From: an uncultured Proteiniphilum sp.
Lineage (GTDB): Bacteria > Bacteroidota > Bacteroidia > Bacteroidales > Dysgonomonadaceae
NCBI RefSeq assembly: GCF_937873925.1
Contig: NZ_CALNAT010000046.1
Location: forward strand, 1-50,783
Direction of reading: 5' to 3'
Length of the DNA: 50,783 nt
Positions 8,857 through 17,065 of this stretch are shown piece after piece (the stretch's first letter is position 1; each line of letters starts with the position of its first letter). The position numbers and the translations under genes are program-made. The notes under the pieces were generated by a model. That model searched no databases. It was not told where the DNA came from and worked only from the letters and a program-made list of their open reading frames with translations.

Positions 8857-9417
8857 ATGAAAATAGGCTTCTTTCAATACGATATTATATGGCGTGACAG
8901 GGATGCCAATCTAACTTATATAAGAGAGAGAATAAAAGATTCCGCTTTCGATTTATTGGTGTTACCCGAACTATTTACCAGTGGGTTTGCATTTGATTCG
9001 AAAGATGAATTAATACCTTTTGGTGAAAATCTGAATGATAGCTATACACTCAATTATCTCACAGATTTGATGAAGGATTGCGGGGGATATATAACGGGAT
9101 CAATACCTGAATTGTGTGGAACCCAATTATATAATACCTCGATTATTGTGGGAGCCGAAGGTTTGGTCGTTTCTTACAGGAAGATCCATTTGCCTGATTA
9201 TGAAAAGCGAGCTTTTACAGCAGGGAATGAAGCCATCGCTTGTAAATGTAATGATATGAAAGTAGGATTAACTATTTGTTTTGATGCTTGGTTCGCATCA
9301 TTAAGTTCCAAATTGAAATCACAGGAAGTCGATATTATTTGCCATTCTGCCTGTTTCGGAGGCGAGGTTACACCGGCTATCATTCCTATCCGGGCATTGG
9401 AAAATCAATGTTATTAA
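8857..9417 (+). pseudogene. Carbon-nitrogen hydrolase (omega-amidase-like), C-terminally truncated
   Basis: 186 residues matching the nitrilase superfamily, which hydrolyses amide or nitrile C-N bonds. The Glu-Lys-Cys triad is present: Glu38 in LPELFTSGF, Lys109 in YRKIHLPDYE and Cys141 in TICFDAW. The protein stops right after the conserved RALENQ motif (RALENQCY), where family members normally continue for some 70 more residues (VSANR-type block and the last strands). The bases after the stop do not restore this in any frame, so a deletion is more likely than a single frameshift. Product is probably non-functional or unstable. Confidence 0.7.
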
Positions 9418-9505
9418 ATCATCCTGCATTTGGGAGTTTGATAACGAAAGATTTTGTTTCGGAACATGCGAAGTATGATATTGAGATAAAAAGCTGAAAA
9501 TATAG

Positions 9506-9601
9506 AAGAAAGTTATAGCTTTTATAAGAACGGATTGGGCTGTCGGGTTTTCTAATCCTTCGGCCAATAGATTGGGATTTACAGATTATAACCCACAATA
9601 A
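9506..9601 (+). pseudogene. Short coding remnant of an unrecognised gene
   Basis: An open frame without a start codon ends at 9601 and contains TDWAVGFSNPSANRLGF, which has the composition of real protein. It lies in the 196-base gap between the truncated nitrilase and the zinc-ribbon gene. It could be the 3' end of a gene lost together with the nitrilase C-terminus. The family is not recognised. Confidence 0.3.
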
Positions 9602-9613
9602 ATTAAATTAATC

Positions 9614-9889
9614 ATGGAAGAAAAAATTTGTCAGAGCTGCGGTATGAATATGAAATCCGCAGGAGATTTCGGCACGAATGCCGACGGAACAAGAAACGAG
9701 GAGTACTGCCATTATTGTTATCAGAACGGAGCTTTTACCCGTGACGTGACAATGGAAGATATGCTGGAGACAAACCTGAAATACCTCGACCACTGGAATA
9801 AAGAGACGGGAAATAATTTTACGCCCGATGAAGCACGTCCGATTCTTCGTGAGTTTCTATTAACATTGAAACGCTGGAATAAAGAGTAA
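9614..9889 (+). CDS. Small zinc-ribbon protein
   Basis: 91 residues. Two CxxC knuckles, Cys6/Cys9 (ICQSCG) and Cys32/Cys35 (YCHYCY), form a short zinc ribbon of the 'putative zinc ribbon' type (PF12674), followed by a helical tail (about 44-91) with YLDHWNKETGNNFTPDEA. Function is unknown; such proteins are common in Bacteroidota and are cytoplasmic. It is followed 2 bases later by a methyltransferase gene. A 24-base stretch of this gene recurs exactly in a remnant at 21515-21538. Confidence 0.8.
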   Translation: MEEKICQSCGMNMKSAGDFGTNADGTRNEEYCHYCYQNGAFTRDVTMEDMLETNLKYLDHWNKETGNNFTPDEARPILREFLLTLKRWNKE

Positions 9890-9891
9890 AG

Positions 9892-10677
9892 ATGAAACTA
9901 AAAGACTTGTCCATAGAAGAAAGTGTTGTTACGGCTATGGATGGAGACGATGCAGAAATATTTCCGTATCTTCCTTACATATTGCAGGATTTTTGGGAAA
10001 TAGGCTCCTCGCCTTCGGATATGATAGAGCTGATTGAAAAGCATACAAACGATTACTCCGGTTTAAAAGTCCTGGACTTAGGTTGCGGCAAAGGAGCCGT
10101 GTCGATACGAATTGCCGAAAAATTGGAATCTAAGTGTTGGGGATTTGACGGAGTCTGTGAATTTATTGAAGAAGCCAATCGAAAAGCGAAAGAATATAAG
10201 GTTAAATCCTTATGTCATTTTGAAAAAGCAGATATAAGAGACAAGATAAATGAACTTCGCCGGTTCGATGTCATTATTCTGGGAGCTATCGGGCAAGTCT
10301 TCGGCGATTACTATGCCACTTTGACCAAACTCAAAAACTGCCTGGAACCCAATGGCATTATTTTAATCGACGATGCTTATATTGATGATTTAAGTACATT
10401 TAATTATTCCGCGTTGTTCAAAAAGAATGAATTGTTAAGACAAATATCCGAAGCAGGAATGGAGTTGATTGACGAAAAGATCGCGAGCGATCCGGAAGAA
10501 ATAAAATCGGAGCACGAACAGGAATTTGATTATATCACATTCAGATGCAATGAACTGATAAAGAAACATCCTGAACAAAAATCATTGTTTGAGAATTACA
10601 TGAAAAAGCAGCGTGAAGAATATGAGGTTTTAGAGAACTGTGTGGTTTGTTTGACAATGGTGATAAAAGAGAAATAA
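9892..10677 (+). CDS. Class I SAM-dependent methyltransferase
   Basis: 261 residues with a Rossmann-type methyltransferase core. Motif I VLDLGCGKGAVSIRIA is at about 60-75, an acidic residue ends the next strand (WGFDGV), a motif similar to CHFEKADIRD follows, and FDVIILGAIGQVFGDYY and PNGIILIDDAY mark motifs IV and post-I regions. The substrate is not evident; the arrangement resembles small-molecule methyltransferases. Cytoplasmic. It is likely co-transcribed with the zinc-ribbon gene 2 bases upstream and perhaps with the beta-lactamase 29 bases downstream. Confidence 0.85.
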   Translation: MKLKDLSIEESVVTAMDGDDAEIFPYLPYILQDFWEIGSSPSDMIELIEKHTNDYSGLKVLDLGCGKGAVSIRIAEKLESKCWGFDGVCEFIEEANRKAKEYKVKSLCHFEKADIRDKINELRRFDVIILGAIGQVFGDYYATLTKLKNCLEPNGIILIDDAYIDDLSTFNYSALFKKNELLRQISEAGMELIDEKIASDPEEIKSEHEQEFDYITFRCNELIKKHPEQKSLFENYMKKQREEYEVLENCVVCLTMVIKEK

Positions 10678-10706
10678 TGAATAAAGAATAAAAACCGCAA
10701 TAAACC

Positions 10707-11438
10707 ATGAGGAGAATTATATCACTATTTATCTTAAGTATTATCCTTTTAGGATGTAAAGAAGCAAAATCAAAAAAGGAAGTATATCAGTCGGAAAAGT
10801 TGCTGATAACCCAAATCTCAGAACATGTTTATGAACATATATCCTATCTTGAGACCGAAAGTTTCGGGAAAGTTCCGTGCAACGGAATGATTGTTTGTAA
10901 CAAAAACGAAGCTGTTGTTTTTGATACGTCAACCGATAATGAATCTTCCTCTGAATTGATTGATTGGATAACAAGTACGCTACAATGCAAGATTAAGGCA
11001 ATTATTCCTACTCATTATCATGTCGACAATTTAGGCGGATTAGATGAGTTCCATAGTCAAGGAATACCTTCTTATGCCTATCAAAAGACAATCCAAATAG
11101 CAAAAAAGTATGGACTTCCGGTTCCACAACAGGGATTCGATCCATTCCTCGAATTGGAAGTAGGGGGAGAAAGAGTATATGTGGATTTTTTAGGGGAAGG
11201 ACATACTTGCGATAATGTTATCGGATATTTCCCTCTGGAAGATATTATGTTTGGCGGCTGCCTTATCAAAGAGGTTGGGGCTGGAAAAGGAAACCTTGCG
11301 GAAGCGAATCCTGACGAATGGTCCGAAACAGTAAAGCGTGTCAAAGCAAAATATCCGAACACTAAAATAGCTATCCCCGGACATGGCAAATCCGGAGGAA
11401 TGGAACTGTTCGATTATACAATCACACTGTTCGAATGA
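10707..11438 (+). CDS. Subclass B1 metallo-beta-lactamase, predicted lipoprotein
   Basis: 243 residues. The N-terminus has a short hydrophobic stretch and lipobox LLGC (Cys17), so it is predicted to be anchored to a membrane. All B1 zinc ligands are present: His103, His105 and Asp107 in THYHVDNLGG, His166 in GEGHTCDN, Cys185 in FGGCLIK, and His226 in PGHGKSGG. Lys188 occupies the position of the carboxylate-binding lysine of B1 enzymes. This pattern (Cys ligand plus HxHxD) separates it from B3 and from glyoxalase-type MBL proteins. Expected activity is hydrolysis of beta-lactams including carbapenems, but that is family knowledge, not shown here. The next gene overlaps its stop by 4 bases. 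Confidence 0.85.
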   Translation: MRRIISLFILSIILLGCKEAKSKKEVYQSEKLLITQISEHVYEHISYLETESFGKVPCNGMIVCNKNEAVVFDTSTDNESSSELIDWITSTLQCKIKAIIPTHYHVDNLGGLDEFHSQGIPSYAYQKTIQIAKKYGLPVPQQGFDPFLELEVGGERVYVDFLGEGHTCDNVIGYFPLEDIMFGGCLIKEVGAGKGNLAEANPDEWSETVKRVKAKYPNTKIAIPGHGKSGGMELFDYTITLFE

Positions 11439-12187
11439 CAAAGAATGCTATTGAACCCAAGTCGAAGATGTGGAATCTGTGGCATGGCTGCCATAAGCTA
11501 AGCGCTGGTTGTAAGCATTGCTATGTTTACCGGGGTGATTCAAAACGGGACGTTGACAGTAGTATTATTACCAAAACAAAGAATTTTGATTTACCTGTGC
11601 AGAAAAAGCGGAACGGAGAATACAAAATCCCTTCGGGAACGATGGTTTACACTTGTTTCACTTCCGACTTCTTTTTGGAGGATACCGATCCCTGGCGTGC
11701 GGAAGCATGGGAAATGATACGTCTTCGAAATGATTTGAAATTTATGATGATAACCAAGCGTATCGACCGTTTGCATGAATCATTGCCTGAAGATTGGGGC
11801 GACGGCTATGATCATGTAACCATTTGCTGTACGGTTGAGAATCAGGACAGAGCGGATTATCGCCTGCCTATCTATAAAACGGCACCCATAAAACACAAAG
11901 TCATTATTTGCGAACCGCTTTTGGAAGGCATAGATTTATCCTCATACAATATCGGTTCATGGGTTGAGCAAGTGGTTGCCGGAGGGGAATCAGGATACGG
12001 TGCCCGTGCCTGTAATTTCGATTGGATCATAGATTTACGCAACCTGTGTACCGGACAGAATGTTTCGTTCTGGTTCAAACAAACCGGAGCCAGGTTCGTC
12101 AAAGACGGAAAACTATACCACATAGACCGTCGTTTACAACATTCGCAGGCTCGCAAGGCAGGAATTAATTTTAATGCAATAAAATGA
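11435..12187 (+). CDS. DUF5131 (phage Gp37/Gp68) family protein
   Basis: 250 residues. The N-terminal part has MWNLWHGCHKLSAGCKHCY with Cys19, Cys26 and Cys29 (C-x6-C-x2-C), and central blocks TCFTSDFFLEDTD, MMITKRIDRL, and VVAGGESGYGAR are typical of DUF5131. The three cysteines look like an iron-sulfur or radical-SAM-like site; this is inference, as the family has no settled function. It overlaps the beta-lactamase stop codon as ATGA, so the two are translationally coupled. The family is frequent in phages and mobile elements, which fits the accessory region. Confidence 0.8.
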   Translation: MTKNAIEPKSKMWNLWHGCHKLSAGCKHCYVYRGDSKRDVDSSIITKTKNFDLPVQKKRNGEYKIPSGTMVYTCFTSDFFLEDTDPWRAEAWEMIRLRNDLKFMMITKRIDRLHESLPEDWGDGYDHVTICCTVENQDRADYRLPIYKTAPIKHKVIICEPLLEGIDLSSYNIGSWVEQVVAGGESGYGARACNFDWIIDLRNLCTGQNVSFWFKQTGARFVKDGKLYHIDRRLQHSQARKAGINFNAIK

Positions 12188-12230
12188 TAGGAAAAAATGT
12201 ATTATCTTTACCCCGTTAAAATAATTGTAA

Positions 12231-12305
12231 AATAATCCGGCTATCCGGCTCTATAAGGGGTTAGGTTTCAAGATAATTGCTGAGAATGAAGGATTATATC
12301 ATGTT
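12231..12305 (+). pseudogene. C-terminal remnant of a GNAT acetyltransferase
   Basis: A start-less frame reads NNPAIRLYKGLGFKIIAENE, which is the diagnostic end of a GNAT domain (N-x-x-A-I-x-L-Y-x-x-x-G-F). A stop codon lies directly upstream at 12228-12230 and the rest of the domain is absent, so only about 25 codons survive at the edge of the accessory block. Confidence 0.6.
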
Positions 12306-12342
12306 GCTTCTTTTGAAATAATCCTTCTTATTTTCAGTGAGC

Positions 12343-13206
12343 TTAAAAAGATGCCTGTTTATAAAAGTCCTGCAGCAATTGATAAGCCCTGAGCGTACTG
12401 TCTGTGTTCAGATAGTTGTTCCGGATCTTCCTGTATTTTTCCAGCACTTTCTCCGACCGGTAATAAATGACAGAATCTGTGGCCAATGTAGGTGTATGAT
12501 CTTCCGGATAGGCGTAGGTAAAGGATCCTGCTCCCCTTGCATATACCGGTATCTGGAAAAATTTCCGAGGTAGAAGCTTCTTGGTTTTGGAAGATTCAAG
12601 CGCAGCTTCCACAAAGAAGTCGACGGCATAATCGGGATATCCGAACAGATAGCCGTATCCTCTGTATCGTTCATAGCGGTCTGCATTTTCAATCGTACTG
12701 ACCACGGTCGCAGGATCGGCTCCGGGAACCAGTCCGAACTGGCCGAAAAAACTTTCTTTTACCCGCAGAAGGCTGTCCAGCGAACTCATCCTGACAATGC
12801 TTAACTGTAACAACCGAATGCTGTCCTGGGCTGATTTATAAGGCACCAGTACAAATTTCAGATCAGGAAAATCCAGCCGGTTGACCGCCTGTTGGATAGC
12901 ATATAATCGATCTAAATGGTTTCCTTGCTTCTTCCGGTCGACAATATCGCCACTTGTTTGTTTTACACTGTCCGTATTGGCCAAAGGAAAACGGTACAGT
13001 CTTACCGAACTCATGGGTTTCACATTGCCCAACAGGGTGTACAGCGCCTCATAATCGAGGGCAGACTGCAGAATGGAATCGACGAGTTGTTGTTCCTGAA
13101 AACGGATAGTCGTCTCGATACCCGGCGGGATCACTTGCTGCTTGCTTTTACAGGACAGAACAAGGGATAAAAGGAGTAAAAACGCTAAATAGGAATATTT
13201 CTTCAT
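12343..13206 (-). CDS. Predicted lipoprotein of unknown function
   Basis: 287 residues. A signal peptide with lipobox VLSC (Cys19) followed by KSK predicts a lipoprotein. The mature part is helical at first (about 30-140, with repeated leucines and RLYAIQQAVNRLDF) and has a conserved-looking block RYRGYGYLFGYPDYAVDFFVEAA at about 176-198 and a C-terminal helix. I do not recognise the family. It is the last gene of the five-gene minus-strand operon, 97 bases after the protease-like gene, so a role with the TonB-dependent system is likely but unproven. Confidence 0.65.
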   Translation of the reverse strand: MKKYSYLAFLLLLSLVLSCKSKQQVIPPGIETTIRFQEQQLVDSILQSALDYEALYTLLGNVKPMSSVRLYRFPLANTDSVKQTSGDIVDRKKQGNHLDRLYAIQQAVNRLDFPDLKFVLVPYKSAQDSIRLLQLSIVRMSSLDSLLRVKESFFGQFGLVPGADPATVVSTIENADRYERYRGYGYLFGYPDYAVDFFVEAALESSKTKKLLPRKFFQIPVYARGAGSFTYAYPEDHTPTLATDSVIYYRSEKVLEKYRKIRNNYLNTDSTLRAYQLLQDFYKQASF

Positions 13207-13303
13207 TTGTCTTTGTTTATAAAGTTGGTTTAGTACCTTGCCCCTTTGGGATGGAAACTAAAAATTCCTTATTTGATACCCTCGGCGCTTGCTTCGGGAG
13301 CAT

Positions 13304-15484
13304 TTATTGACCGGATAATCTGTTCATCGATTTTTTTATTTCGGAAAGCACGGTTTCGTTCGGCTCTGCTGAGACTAACTGCTGTAATTGTTCTATGATG
13401 TATCCTTTACGATAGGAATAATTATACCACCCAAGCGCTTCGGCTACAGCGGTACGCAGTTCGGGATCATCCGTCCGGTCTGCCAGTACCGAGAGCAGGA
13501 TGTCCGCTTCATCCGAGGCAGGATGGTTCCGGAACCGGGAAATCTCCGATGTCCTTTTGCTGGCGCTTATCGATTTATCCGATATGGAAAGGATATCGCT
13601 CTTTTTGCTTTGATTGGCCGACCGGATGCTCTTCAGCGTATTGTCCAGCATCTCCCTTGCATACAGCGGCAGGTCTTCAGATTGGTTCAGTAATTCTGTC
13701 TCCAGTTTATCCAGATTCAGCATCCTGTATGCAGAAGAGATCTTAAAGTTTACACGTTTCGAAGTATTGTCGTTCAATATGGCGTGGGCAACAGCCGGCA
13801 ATAGATCTTCCGATCCGTTCTTTCCGATAAAATCAAAAGCATACCGTTTTGTGAGTTCATAACTGTCTGTTGAGGCTGCGGCCAGTACTTCCACAAATGT
13901 GTCATTATTGAGCCGGGACAACAGCATCAGGGACTGGAGCCGTACAATCATATCGGGGGATTCGAAATACGATTTTTTCAACAGATCACTTATGCCGGGA
14001 TCATTATTTTCATACAGCATCTGTAAAGCCATCGCCTGTATATCCACATAGGGACTGGCCAGGGCCTTTCTCCAAAAACGGTTATCATTCCGGTGTGTGG
14101 TCAGTGCATCATTGATATCAAAATCATCAGTGGCATTTTTTGCAAACCGGAAAGTAGGATCTCCCAGAATATGTGTTTCCAGAAAATGAGTGTATTTGCC
14201 CCATTGTCCTATCCGGAGTCCATGATCGAGTAATCCCAGAAATTCATCAGGCCATTTGTCCTGGATGGTGTTGACGGTGTTTGCCTGTGTAACAACGGTT
14301 TTACCGTCATTAAACAGATAGGCGCCGGCAATATACTCATCTTCGTAGAAAGAGCCGTTATAGCAGGCATCAAACATGACAAATCTTGCATTGGGCGATA
14401 TAGCGATGATCTCATCCACAGTTATTTCGAGGGACGCGTTCATCACCGAATCCTTTTCCATAAGAACCGGATCGAAAGCCTCCTCGCACCATGCACGCGG
14501 AACATCCAGCAGGTTGGCATAATATGATATGGTCTCTTCTTTATCTTTCCCTCTTTTTACGGCTGACGATACTTTGCTGCGCAGGTATATTTTTATATTT
14601 TCTATGGAGGTGTTTACGTCGCTGCCACTTTTATATCCGTTGACATATTGCCGGTCATTGGAACCGTGATGATGAAACAGCATGATATCCAGATCGGGAC
14701 GAAGGATCTCATTCATCCAGTAGGGTTTTATCGGCCAATAGGAATCGAAATCCATGAACTTTACGTAACTCCCCGGATTGAACAGCGTGGGAAATTGTTC
14801 TTTAAGCGCCAGTTGCTCGCCGGACCATGCCACTTTCGATTCGGAATTATATCCGTATCCCCGGGCAACCGAAAGATTGTCAATAAGGTTGTTTTTCTCA
14901 TTCGTCTTGATATCGACTACTTTTGTCAGATAGTCGCGCAATTGAGCATACTTGTCTTTTTTCCCTTTTTCCAGCGGCTTGATACGGGCCGTATAGATAT
15001 CCGACCGGATTGTCTGTTTTGAGTCGGGACGTAACGAATAATAGAAGAAAAGCGGTTTGAGTGAATCCTGCCTGAGGAAATCGAAAGAGAGATCGAAATC
15101 GTCATAAAACCGGTCGGATGCAATGCTGGACTGCTGCCAGTCCCGTTTCTGGTTCATTTTGAAAGCCGAGGTCAGATGTTGGGCGTCCCTTACCATTACA
15201 ATGGGAATATCGCCTATCAATACGGCACCTTCGATTGGATTTTTCTTTACATGGTATAACCGTTTCAATTCCTGTTTGATGGAATCGGGATGGAACCATC
15301 GGTCAATAATGAGATACGTTTTAAGCCCGTCGGCTTCTATCGATTCGGCATACCGTTTTACCTCGTTTTCCGCCTGCCGGTAACTTGCACTGTCTATGAC
15401 AATGGCAAAACCGTTTGACGTGTTTTTTGCCTGTAGTGCCAGCGTAAAAGCGGCCAGCAATATGATCAGTAATCTATATCTCAT
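13304..15484 (-). CDS. Secreted caspase/gingipain-like (clan CD) protein with C-terminal HEAT-like repeats
   Basis: 726 residues. A signal peptide (about 1-19, ending in LALQAK) is followed by a region resembling the C25/gingipain fold: strands FAIVID and GAVLIGDIPIVMV near the start, LFHHHGSND with candidate catalytic His273 before Gly274, and RFVMFDACYNGSF with candidate nucleophile Cys374, then TVVTQANTVNT and ETHILGDPTFRF as in C25 peptidases. From about residue 470 the protein has repeated helical pairs (WRKALASPYVDIQAMALQML, MIVRLQSLMLLSRL, DDPELRTAVAEALGWY) that look like HEAT repeats. It lacks a T9SS-type C-terminal domain that I can see. The spacing of the His and Cys (101 residues) is longer than in gingipains. 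It may cut or activate partners in the same operon; activity is inferred. Confidence 0.6.
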   Translation of the reverse strand: MRYRLLIILLAAFTLALQAKNTSNGFAIVIDSASYRQAENEVKRYAESIEADGLKTYLIIDRWFHPDSIKQELKRLYHVKKNPIEGAVLIGDIPIVMVRDAQHLTSAFKMNQKRDWQQSSIASDRFYDDFDLSFDFLRQDSLKPLFFYYSLRPDSKQTIRSDIYTARIKPLEKGKKDKYAQLRDYLTKVVDIKTNEKNNLIDNLSVARGYGYNSESKVAWSGEQLALKEQFPTLFNPGSYVKFMDFDSYWPIKPYWMNEILRPDLDIMLFHHHGSNDRQYVNGYKSGSDVNTSIENIKIYLRSKVSSAVKRGKDKEETISYYANLLDVPRAWCEEAFDPVLMEKDSVMNASLEITVDEIIAISPNARFVMFDACYNGSFYEDEYIAGAYLFNDGKTVVTQANTVNTIQDKWPDEFLGLLDHGLRIGQWGKYTHFLETHILGDPTFRFAKNATDDFDINDALTTHRNDNRFWRKALASPYVDIQAMALQMLYENNDPGISDLLKKSYFESPDMIVRLQSLMLLSRLNNDTFVEVLAAASTDSYELTKRYAFDFIGKNGSEDLLPAVAHAILNDNTSKRVNFKISSAYRMLNLDKLETELLNQSEDLPLYAREMLDNTLKSIRSANQSKKSDILSISDKSISASKRTSEISRFRNHPASDEADILLSVLADRTDDPELRTAVAEALGWYNYSYRKGYIIEQLQQLVSAEPNETVLSEIKKSMNRLSGQ

Positions 15485-15496
15485 AAAAATTATTTT

Positions 15497-17050
15497 TTAA
15501 AATGTACATCCCAACGCGGCGGAAACGTTTATCCTGTGGGGTTCGTTGAAATTGGTTGTTTTCAGCGTCGATTTTGTATAATCGATACCGGCCATGAGGT
15601 ATACAGTAGTTGGTAATTTTCCAAGCAACATTCGTTTATTGAGTTTGGCCTGGATGCCCCCCGTATAATAATCCGATGTCCGGTATTCGAATAGAGGATA
15701 TGACCATATACCGGCAAGGGTTATTCCTTCAAAATCGGCTTTCGAAGAAAGATTTTTCCGATAACCTGCATTGAACTTTAATCCCAGCAGAAACATCTTT
15801 GGCAGCGGGAATGTTTTTTCCCCTTTCAGAGCAACCGTTATATTGGAATATTCCTGCAGATACATTTCAGGCAGAAAGGAACTGTTTTGCTGTTCAAAGA
15901 TTACCGTTCCATCAAAGGCGTAATCCGTAAAACCGTCCTTTTCCTTCGTCAATCCATAGTGCCCTTCCATACGGGAGATACGATGGCGGTATTGCACCGA
16001 TTGGTTGAATACTTCCCATACGGTTTGATTGTTCGCATTGGTAATTTTTTGTTGATCATACCAGATCCCCCTTGAAGGAATATATTCAAAGGACAGTCTG
16101 GCAATATGGTTGGTTTCATTGATCTTCGCTGAAAAAAGATTCGATACGGAATAGGTGTCCTCTTTATAATCTCCCGATTTAAAAGGACTTGCGGTGCTTC
16201 CATCCTCCGATTCCTCCTTATTGAGTTTATACCCTAACTGAAAGATATTCTCCATGTTCCTTCCTTCCCGGCCAATCTGGATATTTCCCCCGGTTGCTTT
16301 TCCCTTATAACGCCGCGAGTGTCCATTGCCCGAATCGGGAAAGTAGTTTCCCAATCCCTGGAACTGGAAAAAGACGAAATTCGATGTACCGTAATAGGAT
16401 TCCATCCCGATTTTTTCGGCGTATCCCTCGAATCCTGCATCCGCACCTATCGACCAGCGGGAGAACCGATACAGGATACCCGGACGGATGGAATAGCGGA
16501 CGGCATCGATCAACGCACGCGGGTCATTCTCGTCCGATGAAGAACCACCCTTATAGGTGACGGCAATCCCCCATGTAGTCTTATCGTTAATGGAAGAGGC
16601 CATCGCTCCGCGGATATCGAACAGTTCATTGTTGTAATCACCGCCGATACTGTCTGCCAGCAGATAGGGGTTTCCGGGTGAGGGCATCAGTACATTCTTC
16701 CACTTCTGCCTGTTCAACCTGGAGATCCCGTAAGAAAAGCTGCCGAAGAAATGAAGCTGTCCCACCTGCCTGAATCCTTCTGCCGATACTTTTCCTCCGT
16801 TTGTACTTTTGGGATCGGAAAGGTGTTTATAGGAACCGGAGATATGGTCGTATGCTACGCGTATATCCATGGCGTCGCCAATGCCGGCGTAAGCTACCGG
16901 ATTTTGTGACTGAAGCCATATATGGCGTACCGGCAACAACGAATAGTCAACCGGATAGGCCACGCTGTCGTTTGTCTGTGCATGGCCTGTCACGGCTGAA
17001 AACAGGCAGGTAATGCCTATAAGGATCTTCTTTCTGGAAATGAATTTCAT
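15497..17050 (-). CDS. DUF6850-family outer membrane beta-barrel protein
   Basis: 517 residues with a signal peptide (ending GHAQ, about residue 25). The mature protein has many alternating strands with aromatic ends (for example HFFGSFSYGISRL, TTWGIAVTYKG, HIARLSFEYIPSRGIWY) and closes with a terminal phenylalanine after VSAALGCTF, the signature of outer membrane barrels. It fits DUF6850, which in Bacteroidota is found next to TonB-dependent receptors with DUF4876 proteins. It lies 12 bases before the protease-like gene and 15 bases after the DUF4876 gene, so all are co-transcribed. Substrate unknown. Confidence 0.75.
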   Translation of the reverse strand: MKFISRKKILIGITCLFSAVTGHAQTNDSVAYPVDYSLLPVRHIWLQSQNPVAYAGIGDAMDIRVAYDHISGSYKHLSDPKSTNGGKVSAEGFRQVGQLHFFGSFSYGISRLNRQKWKNVLMPSPGNPYLLADSIGGDYNNELFDIRGAMASSINDKTTWGIAVTYKGGSSSDENDPRALIDAVRYSIRPGILYRFSRWSIGADAGFEGYAEKIGMESYYGTSNFVFFQFQGLGNYFPDSGNGHSRRYKGKATGGNIQIGREGRNMENIFQLGYKLNKEESEDGSTASPFKSGDYKEDTYSVSNLFSAKINETNHIARLSFEYIPSRGIWYDQQKITNANNQTVWEVFNQSVQYRHRISRMEGHYGLTKEKDGFTDYAFDGTVIFEQQNSSFLPEMYLQEYSNITVALKGEKTFPLPKMFLLGLKFNAGYRKNLSSKADFEGITLAGIWSYPLFEYRTSDYYTGGIQAKLNKRMLLGKLPTTVYLMAGIDYTKSTLKTTNFNEPHRINVSAALGCTF

Positions 17051-17065
17051 TAATATGAATACCTG

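Noticed and set aside
10707..11438. Glyoxalase-II-like or B3 metallo-hydrolase
   Set aside because: The Cys ligand in GGCLIK and the conserved Lys fit subclass B1.
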